From Idiomarina seosinensis_A (GTDB lineage Bacteria; Pseudomonadota; Gammaproteobacteria; Enterobacterales; Alteromonadaceae): DNA of 64,000 nt. Within the stretch, counting starts at the first letter, position 1. Every line of letters begins with the position of its first letter. The notes beneath the pieces were generated by a model. That model saw only the letters and a list, made by a program, of their open reading frames with translations. It was not told where the DNA came from and made no database searches. Location: positions 1,860,001 to 1,924,000 of the forward strand of contig NZ_CP085211.1 in assembly GCF_044797955.1 (NCBI RefSeq), written 5' to 3'. Shown piece by piece: positions 18,010 through 26,233 of the stretch. The translations under genes and the position numbers were made by a program.

Positions 18010-19737
18010 TCACTCTCTGGTTTTGATGCCAAAGAACGTCGCTTCGCCCGCATCATCGACTTCCCGCACCGTTAAGATGACATCACCCAGCGTGGCTTTA
18101 TCCCCGATAACCACGCGGCGGTGAAACTTTTCTGTAAAATAGTTTTTCAGGCTTTTTCCTAATAACTTTTCATCAATGGGTCCTAACGGATAAACACTCG
18201 ATAGTTCAGCAAAACTTAGATCACCGCGTAAGCTAAAGTCACCGAAAAAGTGCTTGTCATTAACCGTTAGTCCCTTGCCGCCGGACGCCAGAATACGACT
18301 GACTTCGCTAATGTCTTTGGTGGTCGCTGCAACAAGTAGGCTGTCGCCCTCCTCGACAGTTGGCTGAGTTTCCGGCTGCAGCCACTCTCCCTCGCGAATC
18401 AGTCCGATAAAGGTTGCCGGTGCGGTTAATTTTAATTCGCTCCAGTTATGGTCACATGCCGGTGAATTCTTATCAATTTCGTACAGCCAAACCTCCAGTG
18501 CTTCTTTACTGGGTACCGCAGACAAGGGCATACGCTGCTGGGGCTCAGCTTTTTTGGGGACTTCAAGTTGCAGCCAACGGGCCATCGGGGCGATGGTCCA
18601 GCCCTGAATTATCAGCGATACCATAACAACAACAAAAGCAATATCGAAATACAGCTCCTGCTGCTCTACACCACTTAACCAGGGGAATAAAGCCAAAATA
18701 ATGGGGACTGCACCACGCAGCCCAACCCAACTCATAAAAACCTGCTCGCGCCAGGGAAAAGAAAACGGCAATAGACTAATAAATACCGCGGCCGGGCGCG
18801 CAATAAAAATAAGCGCAAAAGCAATACCCAGCGCCACCGGTGCATATTCAACCAGATGCGAGGGTGTTACCAGCAAGCCCAGAATCAAAAACATCGCGAT
18901 TTGCGCCAGCCAAGCCAGGCCATCCTGAACATGAAGGATATGTACTAGCTGCGGCAAGCGGGCGTTACCAATGACAAAGCCGGCCAGATAAACAGCAAGA
19001 AAGCCACTGGCATGTAACAGCGCAGTAGCCGCATAAATCATGACCGCACTGGCAACTGCCAGCAACGGGAAAAAAGAAAAGCTAAGCGGTAACTTGCGCG
19101 CCGCAACAATAAATAGGCGCCCACCCAGCCAACCAAAAAGCAGGCCTCCCAGCAACTGCCAAAGTACTTCAAGCAGCATGACATACCACAAATTGAAGGT
19201 GCCGCTTGCGACAGCTGCCGTCATAGTTAGAGTCAGGATGACTGCCATAGGATCGTTGCTACCCGACTCGATTTCCAGCGTTGCGCCCACGCGCTCTTTA
19301 ATTTGCAGACCCTGTTGCTGGAATATCCCAAATACTGCCGCGGCATCGGTTGAGCTCAGAATAGCTCCGATCAATAAGGCCGCTCCCCAGGATAAGTTAA
19401 ACCAGTAAACTGCAGCGACTGCCACTAGGGTGCAGGTTATTGCCACGCCTATGGTGGCCAGGCTTATTGCCGGCCAAAGAGCTACCCGAAAGCGCTGCGG
19501 GTTGGTGCGCATACCTCCATCAAATAAAATAATGAGTAGCGCAGTGGTACCAATAAAAAAGGCAATGTTGGGATCATCAAAGGTTAAACCGATTACGCCG
19601 TCCGTGCCGGCCAGCATGCCGACTACCAGAAAGGTCAGCAAAATGGGCGCACCTAATCGGTTAGATAACACACCTGCTAAAATACTGATAACGAGCAATA
19701 CGCCACAAATCAGCAGCAGTGTATTAGCTGTTTCCAA
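18010..19737 (-). CDS. nhaP2: Potassium/proton antiporter, NhaP2/CvrA type
   Basis: CPA1-family antiporter, likely exporting K+ (or Na+) for H+ across the inner membrane. About 12 transmembrane helices fill residues 1-390 (SNRLGAPILLTFLVVGMLAG; STDAAAVFGI, with the ion-binding Asp; LEIESGSNDPMA). A cytoplasmic TrkA-C-like domain (about 400-490) and a CorC/HlyC-like C-terminal domain follow. The open frame extends to 20028, but the family N-terminus aligns with a TTG at 19737 that has a near-perfect AAGGAGG site 6 bases upstream, giving 575 residues (E. coli CvrA 578). An ATG at 19785 would lie upstream of the predicted transcript start. It is inserted, in reverse, between the DUF4426 gene and rdgB. 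Confidence 0.9.
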   Translation of the reverse strand: METANTLLLICGVLLVISILAGVLSNRLGAPILLTFLVVGMLAGTDGVIGLTFDDPNIAFFIGTTALLIILFDGGMRTNPQRFRVALWPAISLATIGVAITCTLVAVAAVYWFNLSWGAALLIGAILSSTDAAAVFGIFQQQGLQIKERVGATLEIESGSNDPMAVILTLTMTAAVASGTFNLWYVMLLEVLWQLLGGLLFGWLGGRLFIVAARKLPLSFSFFPLLAVASAVMIYAATALLHASGFLAVYLAGFVIGNARLPQLVHILHVQDGLAWLAQIAMFLILGLLVTPSHLVEYAPVALGIAFALIFIARPAAVFISLLPFSFPWREQVFMSWVGLRGAVPIILALFPWLSGVEQQELYFDIAFVVVMVSLIIQGWTIAPMARWLQLEVPKKAEPQQRMPLSAVPSKEALEVWLYEIDKNSPACDHNWSELKLTAPATFIGLIREGEWLQPETQPTVEEGDSLLVAATTKDISEVSRILASGGKGLTVNDKHFFGDFSLRGDLSFAELSSVYPLGPIDEKLLGKSLKNYFTEKFHRRVVIGDKATLGDVILTVREVDDAGEATFFGIKTRE

Positions 19738-19786
19738 AATGGCCCTCCTTACCTCTTTGAGTTCCTGCGAATTTTTACAAGCCATG

Positions 19787-19815
19787 ATAGTATGGCACAA
19801 AATTAATTCGGTAAA
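19787..19815 (-). promoter_or_regulatory. Predicted sigma-70 promoter of nhaP2
   Basis: TTTACC (19815-19810), 17-base spacer, TACTAT (19792-19787). The start would fall near 19780, about 40 bases before the TTG start of nhaP2. This excludes the in-frame ATG at 19785. Both hexamers match 4 of 6 consensus bases. Confidence 0.45.
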
Positions 19816-19824
19816 TTCACAATC

Positions 19825-20448
19825 ATGAACACTAACAGTCGCGAAATTGTATTGGCCACCGGAAATCCCGGTAAAGTAACAGAGCTTCAGGCTATGCTGG
19901 CAGACCAACAGGCCACTTCTGGCTGGCACATCCGGCCACAATCCGAATGGCAATTTGAAGAGGCTGAGGAAATCGGTCTCACATTTGTTGAAAATGCTCT
20001 TATTAAAGCCCGGCACGCCTGTCAGCACACCGGCTTAGCGGCAATCGCCGATGATTCTGGTCTTGCCGTTCCAGCTCTTGGTGGAGCTCCTGGGGTGATT
20101 TCAGCACGCTATGCCGGCCCCGATTGCAGCGACGCCGAAAACATTGAAAAATTAATGCGTGAGCTGAAGGATGTACCAGCCAGTCAGCGCCAGGCAACTT
20201 TTCATTGCGTTTTAGTGTTTTTGCGCCATAGCACCGACCCAACGCCACTAATTTGCCATGGCCAGTGGCATGGTGAAATATTAACGGCCCCCAGCGGCAA
20301 TGGTGGTTTTGGTTACGATCCGATTTTCTGGGTGCCGGAAAGACAGTGCTCTGCAGCACAACTTAGTCCGGCCGATAAGCAGGATCTCAGCCATCGCGGC
20401 AAGGCATTAAAACAACTGGTATCCTACTTTACGGCAGTAACCGAATGA
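19825..20448 (+). CDS. rdgB: XTP/dITP pyrophosphatase (RdgB/HAM1)
   Basis: Hydrolyses dITP, XTP and other deaminated purine triphosphates to monophosphates and keeps them out of DNA. Motifs: IVLATGNPGKVTEL at the N-terminus, ENALIKARHAC, AIADDSGLAVPALGGAPGV with the catalytic Asp pair, SARYAG, GFGYDPIFWVPE and LSHRGKALKQL. The length of 207 is normal. It overlaps hemW by 4 bases (ATGA), the usual arrangement in gammaproteobacteria. Confidence 0.95.
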   Translation: MNTNSREIVLATGNPGKVTELQAMLADQQATSGWHIRPQSEWQFEEAEEIGLTFVENALIKARHACQHTGLAAIADDSGLAVPALGGAPGVISARYAGPDCSDAENIEKLMRELKDVPASQRQATFHCVLVFLRHSTDPTPLICHGQWHGEILTAPSGNGGFGYDPIFWVPERQCSAAQLSPADKQDLSHRGKALKQLVSYFTAVTE

Positions 20449-21602
20449 CTGTATCACCGCCTCGGGCCCTAGCGCCTGAGCTTTCATTATACGTACATGT
20501 TCCCTGGTGCATTCAAAAATGCCCCTACTGTGACTTTAATTCACATAAGCTTAGCGGTGCTATTCCGGAACAAGCCTACATTAGCCGTTTACTCGACGAC
20601 CTGAATAGCGATCTTGAATGGGTTCAGGGTCGAGAAATTAGCTCGATTTTTATTGGCGGAGGCACACCGAGTGTCTTGTCAGCAACCGCAATTGAACGGC
20701 TACTCGAGGGTATTCAGCGGCGATTAAAGCTGACAACGGAATGTGAAATCACACTGGAGGCAAACCCCGGGACCTTTGAAACTGAAAAGTTTGCCGCATT
20801 TGTCAGTGCCGGAGTTACCCGGCTTTCTATCGGTGTACAAAGTCTGCAGCAACAGCAGTTAACGGCGTTAGGCCGCATCCACAATCCGCACCAAGCGAGG
20901 CAGGCGGCCAGTCATGCCCGGCAACTTCCTTTAAAAAGCTTTAACCTGGATCTAATGCATGGCTTGCCGGGGCAGACCGTGCAAAACGCACTAACCGACC
21001 TGCAGCAAATCATTGACTTGCAGCCCCCCCACATTTCCTGGTATCAGCTGACCATCGAGCCGAATACTCTGTTTGCCAGTGCTCCGCCTGAGCTGCCGGA
21101 TGATGATGTGCTGTGGGATATTTACCAGGCAGGACATGAGCTGCTGCAACAAGCCGGTTATCACCAGTATGAAGTGAGTGCCTATGCTAAGCCCGGACAT
21201 CAAAGCCTTCACAATCGCAATTACTGGCGTTACGGAGACTACCTGGGAATTGGCTGTGGCGCGCATAGTAAAATAACAATGGCTTCGGCTAATCGCATCA
21301 TTCGTTGTGAAAAAATTAAGCATCCCCAGGGGTATCTCGATTTAACCAGAGAGTTGCGTTATCAGTTAACCGAGGTTAGCCCGCAAGATCGTTATTTTGA
21401 GTTTTTTATGAACCACCTGCGGTTACTGGAGCCTATTTCTAAACAGCGTTTTGAGGCAACAACACAACTGTCAGCCGTCTCAGCTTCTGTCAAGTTGCAG
21501 AGCGCTATCAGTCAGGGCTGGCTGACCGAAGACACCGGCTACTGGTACTTAACGGCCAGCGGTCACCGCTTCCTGAATACGGTGCTGGAAACCTTGCTTT
21601 AA
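20445..21602 (+). CDS. hemW: HemW heme chaperone-like radical SAM protein
   Basis: Radical SAM protein of the HemN-like family, now regarded as a heme chaperone rather than a coproporphyrinogen oxidase. The cluster motif VPWCIQKCPYCDFNSH is at about residues 21-36. IFIGGGTPSVL, ITLEANPGT, RLSIGVQSL, NLDLMHGLPGQT and YEVSAYAKPGHQSLHNRNYW follow. The missing cysteine after the CxxxCxxC (Phe in place of Cys in CDF) is the HemW signature. Length is 385. It is translationally coupled to rdgB. Confidence 0.93.
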   Translation: MTVSPPRALAPELSLYVHVPWCIQKCPYCDFNSHKLSGAIPEQAYISRLLDDLNSDLEWVQGREISSIFIGGGTPSVLSATAIERLLEGIQRRLKLTTECEITLEANPGTFETEKFAAFVSAGVTRLSIGVQSLQQQQLTALGRIHNPHQARQAASHARQLPLKSFNLDLMHGLPGQTVQNALTDLQQIIDLQPPHISWYQLTIEPNTLFASAPPELPDDDVLWDIYQAGHELLQQAGYHQYEVSAYAKPGHQSLHNRNYWRYGDYLGIGCGAHSKITMASANRIIRCEKIKHPQGYLDLTRELRYQLTEVSPQDRYFEFFMNHLRLLEPISKQRFEATTQLSAVSASVKLQSAISQGWLTEDTGYWYLTASGHRFLNTVLETLL

Positions 21603-21605
21603 AGG

Positions 21606-22322
21606 TTACAGCACTTCAAACATCAAATCCCAAACACCATGGCCTTTACGTTCGCCTCGTTGTTCAAATTTGGTTTTTGGGCGATTTGACGGCCGCTCAA
21701 CATAGTCATCGCTAGCCGATAGGTTCTTTAATTTGGGGTTGTTATTAAGCACTTCGAGCATATGTTCGGCATAGTTTTGCCAGTCCGTCGCCAAATGTAA
21801 AATGCCCCCTCGTTGCAGTTTCACAACCAGCTTTTCGATAAACTCCGGTTGAATTATACGACGCTTGTGATGGCGCTTTTTATGCCATGGGTCGGGAAAG
21901 AAAATTTGTACCCGATCCAATGCGGCGTCGGCAATACAGTGTTCCAGCACCAGTACCGCATCTTCATTAAAAACACGAAGGTTATCAACACCCGCATCTC
22001 CGGCCGCCATTAAGCAGGCGCCAATGCCGGGCTCATGCACTTCAACGCCAATAAAATTGCGTTCCGGGGCCTGTTGAGCCATTGTCACCAATGAATAGCC
22101 CATGCCAAACCCTATCTCAAAGGTCACTGGGTTGCTGTTGCTAAAAACCTGTGCCAAATCCAGCCTGCCCTGTTCCAGCTCCAGCCCCATCTTCGGCCAA
22201 TAACGTTCAATGGCTGCCGCCTGGCCTTTCGTTAAACGCCCTTCCCGCTTCACAAAACTACGGACTTTACGCACATATTTGCCCGCCGCTTCGGCTTCTT
22301 CGGCACTTTTAAACTGACTCAT
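21606..22322 (-). CDS. trmB: tRNA (guanine-N7)-methyltransferase TrmB
   Basis: Makes m7G46 in the variable loop of tRNA with S-adenosylmethionine. Motifs: FEIGFGMGYSLVTMA (SAM site), NFIGVEVHEPGIGACL, RVQIFFPDPWHKKRHHKRR (catalytic and tRNA-binding), and the C-terminal KFEQRGERKGHGVWDLMFE. Length 238 is normal. Its 3' end is 3 bases from the convergent hemW. Confidence 0.95.
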   Translation of the reverse strand: MSQFKSAEEAEAAGKYVRKVRSFVKREGRLTKGQAAAIERYWPKMGLELEQGRLDLAQVFSNSNPVTFEIGFGMGYSLVTMAQQAPERNFIGVEVHEPGIGACLMAAGDAGVDNLRVFNEDAVLVLEHCIADAALDRVQIFFPDPWHKKRHHKRRIIQPEFIEKLVVKLQRGGILHLATDWQNYAEHMLEVLNNNPKLKNLSASDDYVERPSNRPKTKFEQRGERKGHGVWDLMFEVL

Positions 22323-22365
22323 GAAATGACTAACACCACGTAATTAAGAAGAAAAAACTTACTCA

Positions 22366-22398
22366 ATAAAAAAGCGGGCCTGCTTTTAACAGACCCGC
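22366..22398 (-). terminator. Terminator of the OmpA-family gene
   Basis: In the minus-strand RNA, GCGGGUCUG pairs with CAGGCCCGC (one G-U) around a 7-base loop and is followed by six U residues. It lies about 40 bases after the stop at 22437. Confidence 0.88.
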
Positions 22399-22436
22399 CC
22401 GCAATTTTAACGCTTTTAGTTCTAGTCAGGCAACGA

Positions 22437-23519
22437 TTAACGTTCGACAGGAACCCGGTTAACGACTTTCAACTCAGCTTCAATACGGCGGTTTTCCTGA
22501 CGGTCCGCAGCTGAATCTTCCATCACCTTGGGATCAGACTCGCCGTGTCCTTTATAGGAAACGCGCTGACCTGAAACATCAAAGCGGTTAACTAAAATAT
22601 CGGCTACCGCCTTCGCACGACGCTCAGACAACCACTGATTGTAGTCTTCTTCACCTACACTATCGGTATGACCGTGGATGGTGATATCCAGCTGAGAATG
22701 CTTTTTCATGAAATCAGCGATATCTTCAATACGGCTCATGGCTGACTCAGGCACCTTTGAAGAATCAAACGCAAACTCCACCAACAGCTCTTCGCGAACG
22801 GTTTCATTTTTATATTTAACACAACCATTTTCGTCAACAGAATATTCTGCCGGCGTGTTCACACATTTATCTTTGCTGTCAATGACGCCATCGCCATCGC
22901 TATCGACGGTTTCCTGAGTTGTCTGCTGGGCTTGCTTAGGCTGCACTACAGGACGCTCCTGAACATCACTGGCAGTTGGCTCACCGAACCATACCTGCAG
23001 GCCAACGTTGGCAAAAAGCTCGGTGTGGTCTAGTTCCCAGCCACGTTGAGCACCGGCTTCAACGCGCCAGGATACCTGATCGGTGATGAAACTACGGTGA
23101 CCAAAGGTTGCCCGCACCATGGCGTCCGTTAAATCGCCTACGTCAGTGGCGTTGATGCCCAGTCCGGCGTAGAAGTTATCATTCAAATGATAGAGGTAAT
23201 CAACACCATAGGAGTAGCCGTACAAATCACCAGGGGCGCCATCAATACCGGCCTGAACGTAGTCGTAGTAAAGGCGGGTTTCCCAGAACTCAGTTAACAT
23301 GAAACCGCCTTCCAGACCACCGGCAAAGGTACTGAAGCCGTCATCCGCCTGATACAAGACATTTTCTTTAATGCCCTGACGGTCGGAGTCCAGTGATAAA
23401 GCACCAACGCGGGCGCCAAGATACCACTCGCCCGGCTCTTTAGCCGTCTGTTGCGCCAACGCGGTAGAGCTTATACCTACACCGATCAGAGCCAGTAAAA
23501 CCGTATTCAATTTTTTCAT
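22437..23519 (-). CDS. OmpA-family outer-membrane porin
   Basis: A 360-residue envelope protein. A signal peptide ends at about residue 22 (SSTALA), then comes an eight-stranded OmpA-like beta-barrel (aromatic alternating strands to about 175), a calcium-binding thrombospondin-type repeat (DSDGDGVIDSKDKC, closed by the CVKYKN cysteine), and a C-terminal OmpA peptidoglycan-binding domain (ITIHGHTDSVGEEDYNQWLS, with RRAKAVADIL and NRRIEAEL). The ATG at 23537 in the same frame is rejected because the ATG at 23519 has AAGGAG at 6 bases and begins a normal signal peptide. The gene has its own promoter and terminator and sits between trmB and mutY. Likely an abundant structural porin. Confidence 0.92.
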   Translation of the reverse strand: MKKLNTVLLALIGVGISSTALAQQTAKEPGEWYLGARVGALSLDSDRQGIKENVLYQADDGFSTFAGGLEGGFMLTEFWETRLYYDYVQAGIDGAPGDLYGYSYGVDYLYHLNDNFYAGLGINATDVGDLTDAMVRATFGHRSFITDQVSWRVEAGAQRGWELDHTELFANVGLQVWFGEPTASDVQERPVVQPKQAQQTTQETVDSDGDGVIDSKDKCVNTPAEYSVDENGCVKYKNETVREELLVEFAFDSSKVPESAMSRIEDIADFMKKHSQLDITIHGHTDSVGEEDYNQWLSERRAKAVADILVNRFDVSGQRVSYKGHGESDPKVMEDSAADRQENRRIEAELKVVNRVPVER

Positions 23520-23593
23520 CGCAAACTCCTTGTTCATGCTAATGCAATTCTGAGCTGATGTGATTTCACGTCAGCCTTTGCCCAGATGCGTAC

Positions 23594-23623
23594 AGTATAG
23601 ACCATTTCTGAGTTTTATCCGAA
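23594..23623 (-). promoter_or_regulatory. Predicted promoter of the OmpA-family gene
   Basis: TTCGGA (23623-23618), 18-base spacer, TATACT (23599-23594), leaving a leader of about 70 bases before the ATG at 23519. The -10 is strong and the -35 weak. Confidence 0.5.
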
Positions 23624-23703
23624 TTGTTTGCAATTATTTACATAGCCGAAGGGCTAGGTTCTAATAGGGCTATAGCACTATAGAATAATTGATGACGGTC
23701 GCG

Positions 23704-24738
23704 ATGCAGACACGCTTTTCTACTCGGGTACTTTGCTGGTTTACCTGCCACGGACGCAAAACATTGCCGTGGCAACAGGATAAAACCCCCTATAAAGTCT
23801 GGGTATCTGAAATAATGTTACAACAAACCCAGGTAGCAACGGTAATTCCTTATTTTCAACGGTTTATGCAGCGTTTCCCGACGGTAAAAAGCCTGGCCCA
23901 GGCACCGCTGGACGAAGTGTTGAGCCTCTGGACAGGCCTCGGCTATTATGCCCGGGCCAGAAACTTGCAAAAAGCAGCGCAACAGGTTTGCGAGCATTAC
24001 GACGGGCAACTGCCCTGCTCGGTAGAATTGCTGTCCGGGTTGCCCGGTATTGGCCGCTCAACAGCCGGCGCTATTACATCACTGGGCTGTGGCCAGCATG
24101 CGGCAATTTTAGATGGTAATGTAAAACGTGTACTCGCGCGTCACTTTGCCATTGCCGGCTGGCCGGGCAAAGCAGCTGTACTTCGTCAGCTCTGGCAACT
24201 TACTGAACAACTAACGCCCGCACACCAGCACGCCGATTACAATCAGGCGATGATGGACTTAGGCGCCCTGGTATGCACCCGCTCTAAACCTTTGTGTCAC
24301 CTTTGTCCTGTTGCCGAAACCTGCAGCGCCAGAAGTATGCAACGGCAAACGGACTATCCGGGCAAAAAACCAAAAGTCGAAAAACCCGTTAAAAAAGCGT
24401 TTTTGCTGGTTAATGTGTGTCAAAACCAAGTGTTATTAAACCAACGCCCTCCCGCTGGCATATGGGGCGGTCTGTGGGGATTCCCCGAATTCCCGGATAA
24501 GCAGGATTTATTAAACGCAGTAGCGAGTACCAACGCTGAAATTACCGAGCTAAAAAATTTTCGTCACACGTTTTCACATTTTCACTTGGACTGTTATCCA
24601 ATCTTGGTTAATAGTAGAGATTCTGAGTCTATTATCCTTGAGAAACAACAACGGTGGTTTGTTATCGGTCACCAGATTGATGTCGGGCTGGCAGCCGCCA
24701 CAGTAAAAATTTTTAAACAACTTGAGGAGCATTTATGA
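23704..24738 (+). CDS. mutY: Adenine DNA glycosylase MutY
   Basis: Removes adenine mispaired with 8-oxoguanine. The HhH-GPD core has MLQQTQVATVIPYFQRF with the catalytic Glu region, GLGYYARARNLQKAA, LPGIGRSTAGAITS, the catalytic Asp region (ILDGNVKRVLARHF), and the iron-sulfur loop CTRSKPLCHLCPVAETC (C-x6-C-x2-C-x5-C). The C-terminal NUDIX-like domain (from about 235) reads 8-oxoG. The frame has a TTG at 23689 and an ATG at 23692, but the ATG at 23704 aligns with the E. coli N-terminus (MQxxxFS) and is chosen, although no start has a strong ribosome-binding site. It overlaps yggX by 4 bases. Confidence 0.94.
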   Translation: MQTRFSTRVLCWFTCHGRKTLPWQQDKTPYKVWVSEIMLQQTQVATVIPYFQRFMQRFPTVKSLAQAPLDEVLSLWTGLGYYARARNLQKAAQQVCEHYDGQLPCSVELLSGLPGIGRSTAGAITSLGCGQHAAILDGNVKRVLARHFAIAGWPGKAAVLRQLWQLTEQLTPAHQHADYNQAMMDLGALVCTRSKPLCHLCPVAETCSARSMQRQTDYPGKKPKVEKPVKKAFLLVNVCQNQVLLNQRPPAGIWGGLWGFPEFPDKQDLLNAVASTNAEITELKNFRHTFSHFHLDCYPILVNSRDSESIILEKQQRWFVIGHQIDVGLAAATVKIFKQLEEHL

Positions 24739-25010
24739 GCCGCACGGTATTCTGTCAATACCTACAGCAAGAGGCTGAAGGCCTGACCTTTCAGCTATAC
24801 CCGGGCGAGTTGGGCGAACGGATTTATCAAAACATATCCAGCCAGGCCTGGAGCGAGTGGCAGAAAAAACAGACCATGCTAATTAACGAGAAACACCTCA
24901 ATATGATGGCAGAACAGGATCGCAAGTTTCTTGAAGAAAAAATGGTTGAGTTTCTGTTTGAGCGCAAAGACATTGATGTTGAAGGCTACACGCCACCGAC
25001 GTCCGGGTAA
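24735..25010 (+). CDS. yggX: Oxidative damage/iron trafficking protein YggX
   Basis: A small (91-residue) protein that protects iron-sulfur clusters against oxidants and may move Fe(II). The family N-terminus MSRTVFCQYLQQEAEGL with its conserved Cys is present, followed by QAWSEWQKKQTMLINE and FLEEKMVEFLF. Coupling to mutY (ATGA overlap) is typical, and MutY itself carries an iron-sulfur cluster. Confidence 0.95.
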   Translation: MSRTVFCQYLQQEAEGLTFQLYPGELGERIYQNISSQAWSEWQKKQTMLINEKHLNMMAEQDRKFLEEKMVEFLFERKDIDVEGYTPPTSG

Positions 25011-25120
25011 CATAAAGTCTTCCGTTAAAAATTGACAAGTGCAACGGACTGTGGGTCCTCACTGGAGCCTCAGCGTCAATTCTGTTAGACTACTAACGAA
25101 TTCAACAAGAGGGAGTTTCT
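25011..25120 (+). promoter_or_regulatory. proBA leader/promoter region
   Basis: This 110-base gap precedes proB. It holds an inverted repeat AATTGAC (25031-25037) / GTCAATT (25075-25081) with a 37-base loop. TTGACA lies at 25032-25037 but has no good -10 at 16-18 bases. GAGGGAG precedes the proB ATG. Which part is promoter and which is leader is not clear. Confidence 0.3.
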
Positions 25121-26233
25121 ATGAAAGCGCCGTCCTGGCGAAGAGCCGTGCTAAAAGTAGGTAGTGCGCTCATCGCGCCAGATGAAACCGGAGTCAGCAC
25201 CAAGTATTTGTTGCCCATAGCCCGGTTTATTAACGAGTGCCGCGAACGCGGGCAAGAAGTTGTTCTAGTCTCTTCAGGCAGCGTTGCTGCGGGTCGAAAG
25301 CACATTCATTTTGAACATAAAAAAGTTCCGGTAGCGGTGCGCAAAGCCATGTCCGCTGTCGGCCAGAACGAAATGATGGGTTATTGGTCGCGCTTTTTTG
25401 ACTTTCCCTGCGCACAGCTACTCATGACGCATAGTGACCTACGCGACAGAGCGCGTTATGTCAGCATTAAGAACACTCTGAATCGTTTATTAGAACACAG
25501 TGTTTTACCCGTCGTTAACGAAAATGACGCGCTGGCAACCGATGAAATGAAGGTCGGCGATAACGATAACCTATCCGCAATGATTGCCACTCTGGTGGAT
25601 GCCGATGCGTTATTTATTTGTTCCGACATCGATGGCTTGTACGATGCTGATCCTAATATTAACCCGGAAGCCAAAAAGATACCGATTGTTGAGCAAATCG
25701 ATGAGAGCATTTTCTCGTTGGCCGGCGGCTCGGTCAGCGCGGTTGGTACGGGTGGTATGCGCACTAAAGTAGAAGCGGCAGAAAAAGCCACCTCTCACGG
25801 TATTGATACCTATATTGTAAACGGCCGCAAAGGCGAAACCTTTGAGTCTCTGTTACAGGGTGAAATTCCCGGTACCCTGTTCCGCCGTCAGTCAGACCCG
25901 ATTAGCAACAAGAAGCATTGGCTAAGGCACACGCTAGTGGCTCAGGGTGAGGTTATGATTGATAAAGGCGCTGAAAAGGCCTTAATGGAAAACGGTGCAT
26001 CGCTGCTGAGTTCAGGCATTGTTGATGTTCAGGGCGACTTTGACCGCGGTGATGCGGTATTAGTCCGAAGTGCTAACGATACCGAAGCATTGGCTAAAGG
26101 TATATGTCGCTACAGTTCTCATGAACTGCTACACATTAAAGGTCAGCAAACCGAAGATATAGCCGAACAATTTGGGTATAGCCCGATGACAGAGGTTATA
26201 CACCGTGACGATTTAATGATTTTGGAGGATTAA
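25121..26233 (+). CDS. proB: Glutamate 5-kinase
   Basis: First step of proline synthesis: phosphorylates glutamate with ATP. Amino-acid-kinase domain: AVLKVGSALIA, VVLVSSGSVAAG, VNENDALATDEMKVGDNDNL, then AVGTGGMRTKVEAA. A C-terminal PUA domain begins near residue 280 (GEVMIDKGAEKALMENGASL). Length 370 is normal. The enzyme is normally feedback-inhibited by proline. The stop overlaps the proA start by one base (TAATG). Confidence 0.95.
   Translation: MKAPSWRRAVLKVGSALIAPDETGVSTKYLLPIARFINECRERGQEVVLVSSGSVAAGRKHIHFEHKKVPVAVRKAMSAVGQNEMMGYWSRFFDFPCAQLLMTHSDLRDRARYVSIKNTLNRLLEHSVLPVVNENDALATDEMKVGDNDNLSAMIATLVDADALFICSDIDGLYDADPNINPEAKKIPIVEQIDESIFSLAGGSVSAVGTGGMRTKVEAAEKATSHGIDTYIVNGRKGETFESLLQGEIPGTLFRRQSDPISNKKHWLRHTLVAQGEVMIDKGAEKALMENGASLLSSGIVDVQGDFDRGDAVLVRSANDTEALAKGICRYSSHELLHIKGQQTEDIAEQFGYSPMTEVIHRDDLMILED

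Noticed and set aside
19040..19828. Plus-strand frames of 122 and 132 codons opposite nhaP2
   Set aside because: They are antisense to conserved transmembrane segments of the antiporter and look like shadow frames.
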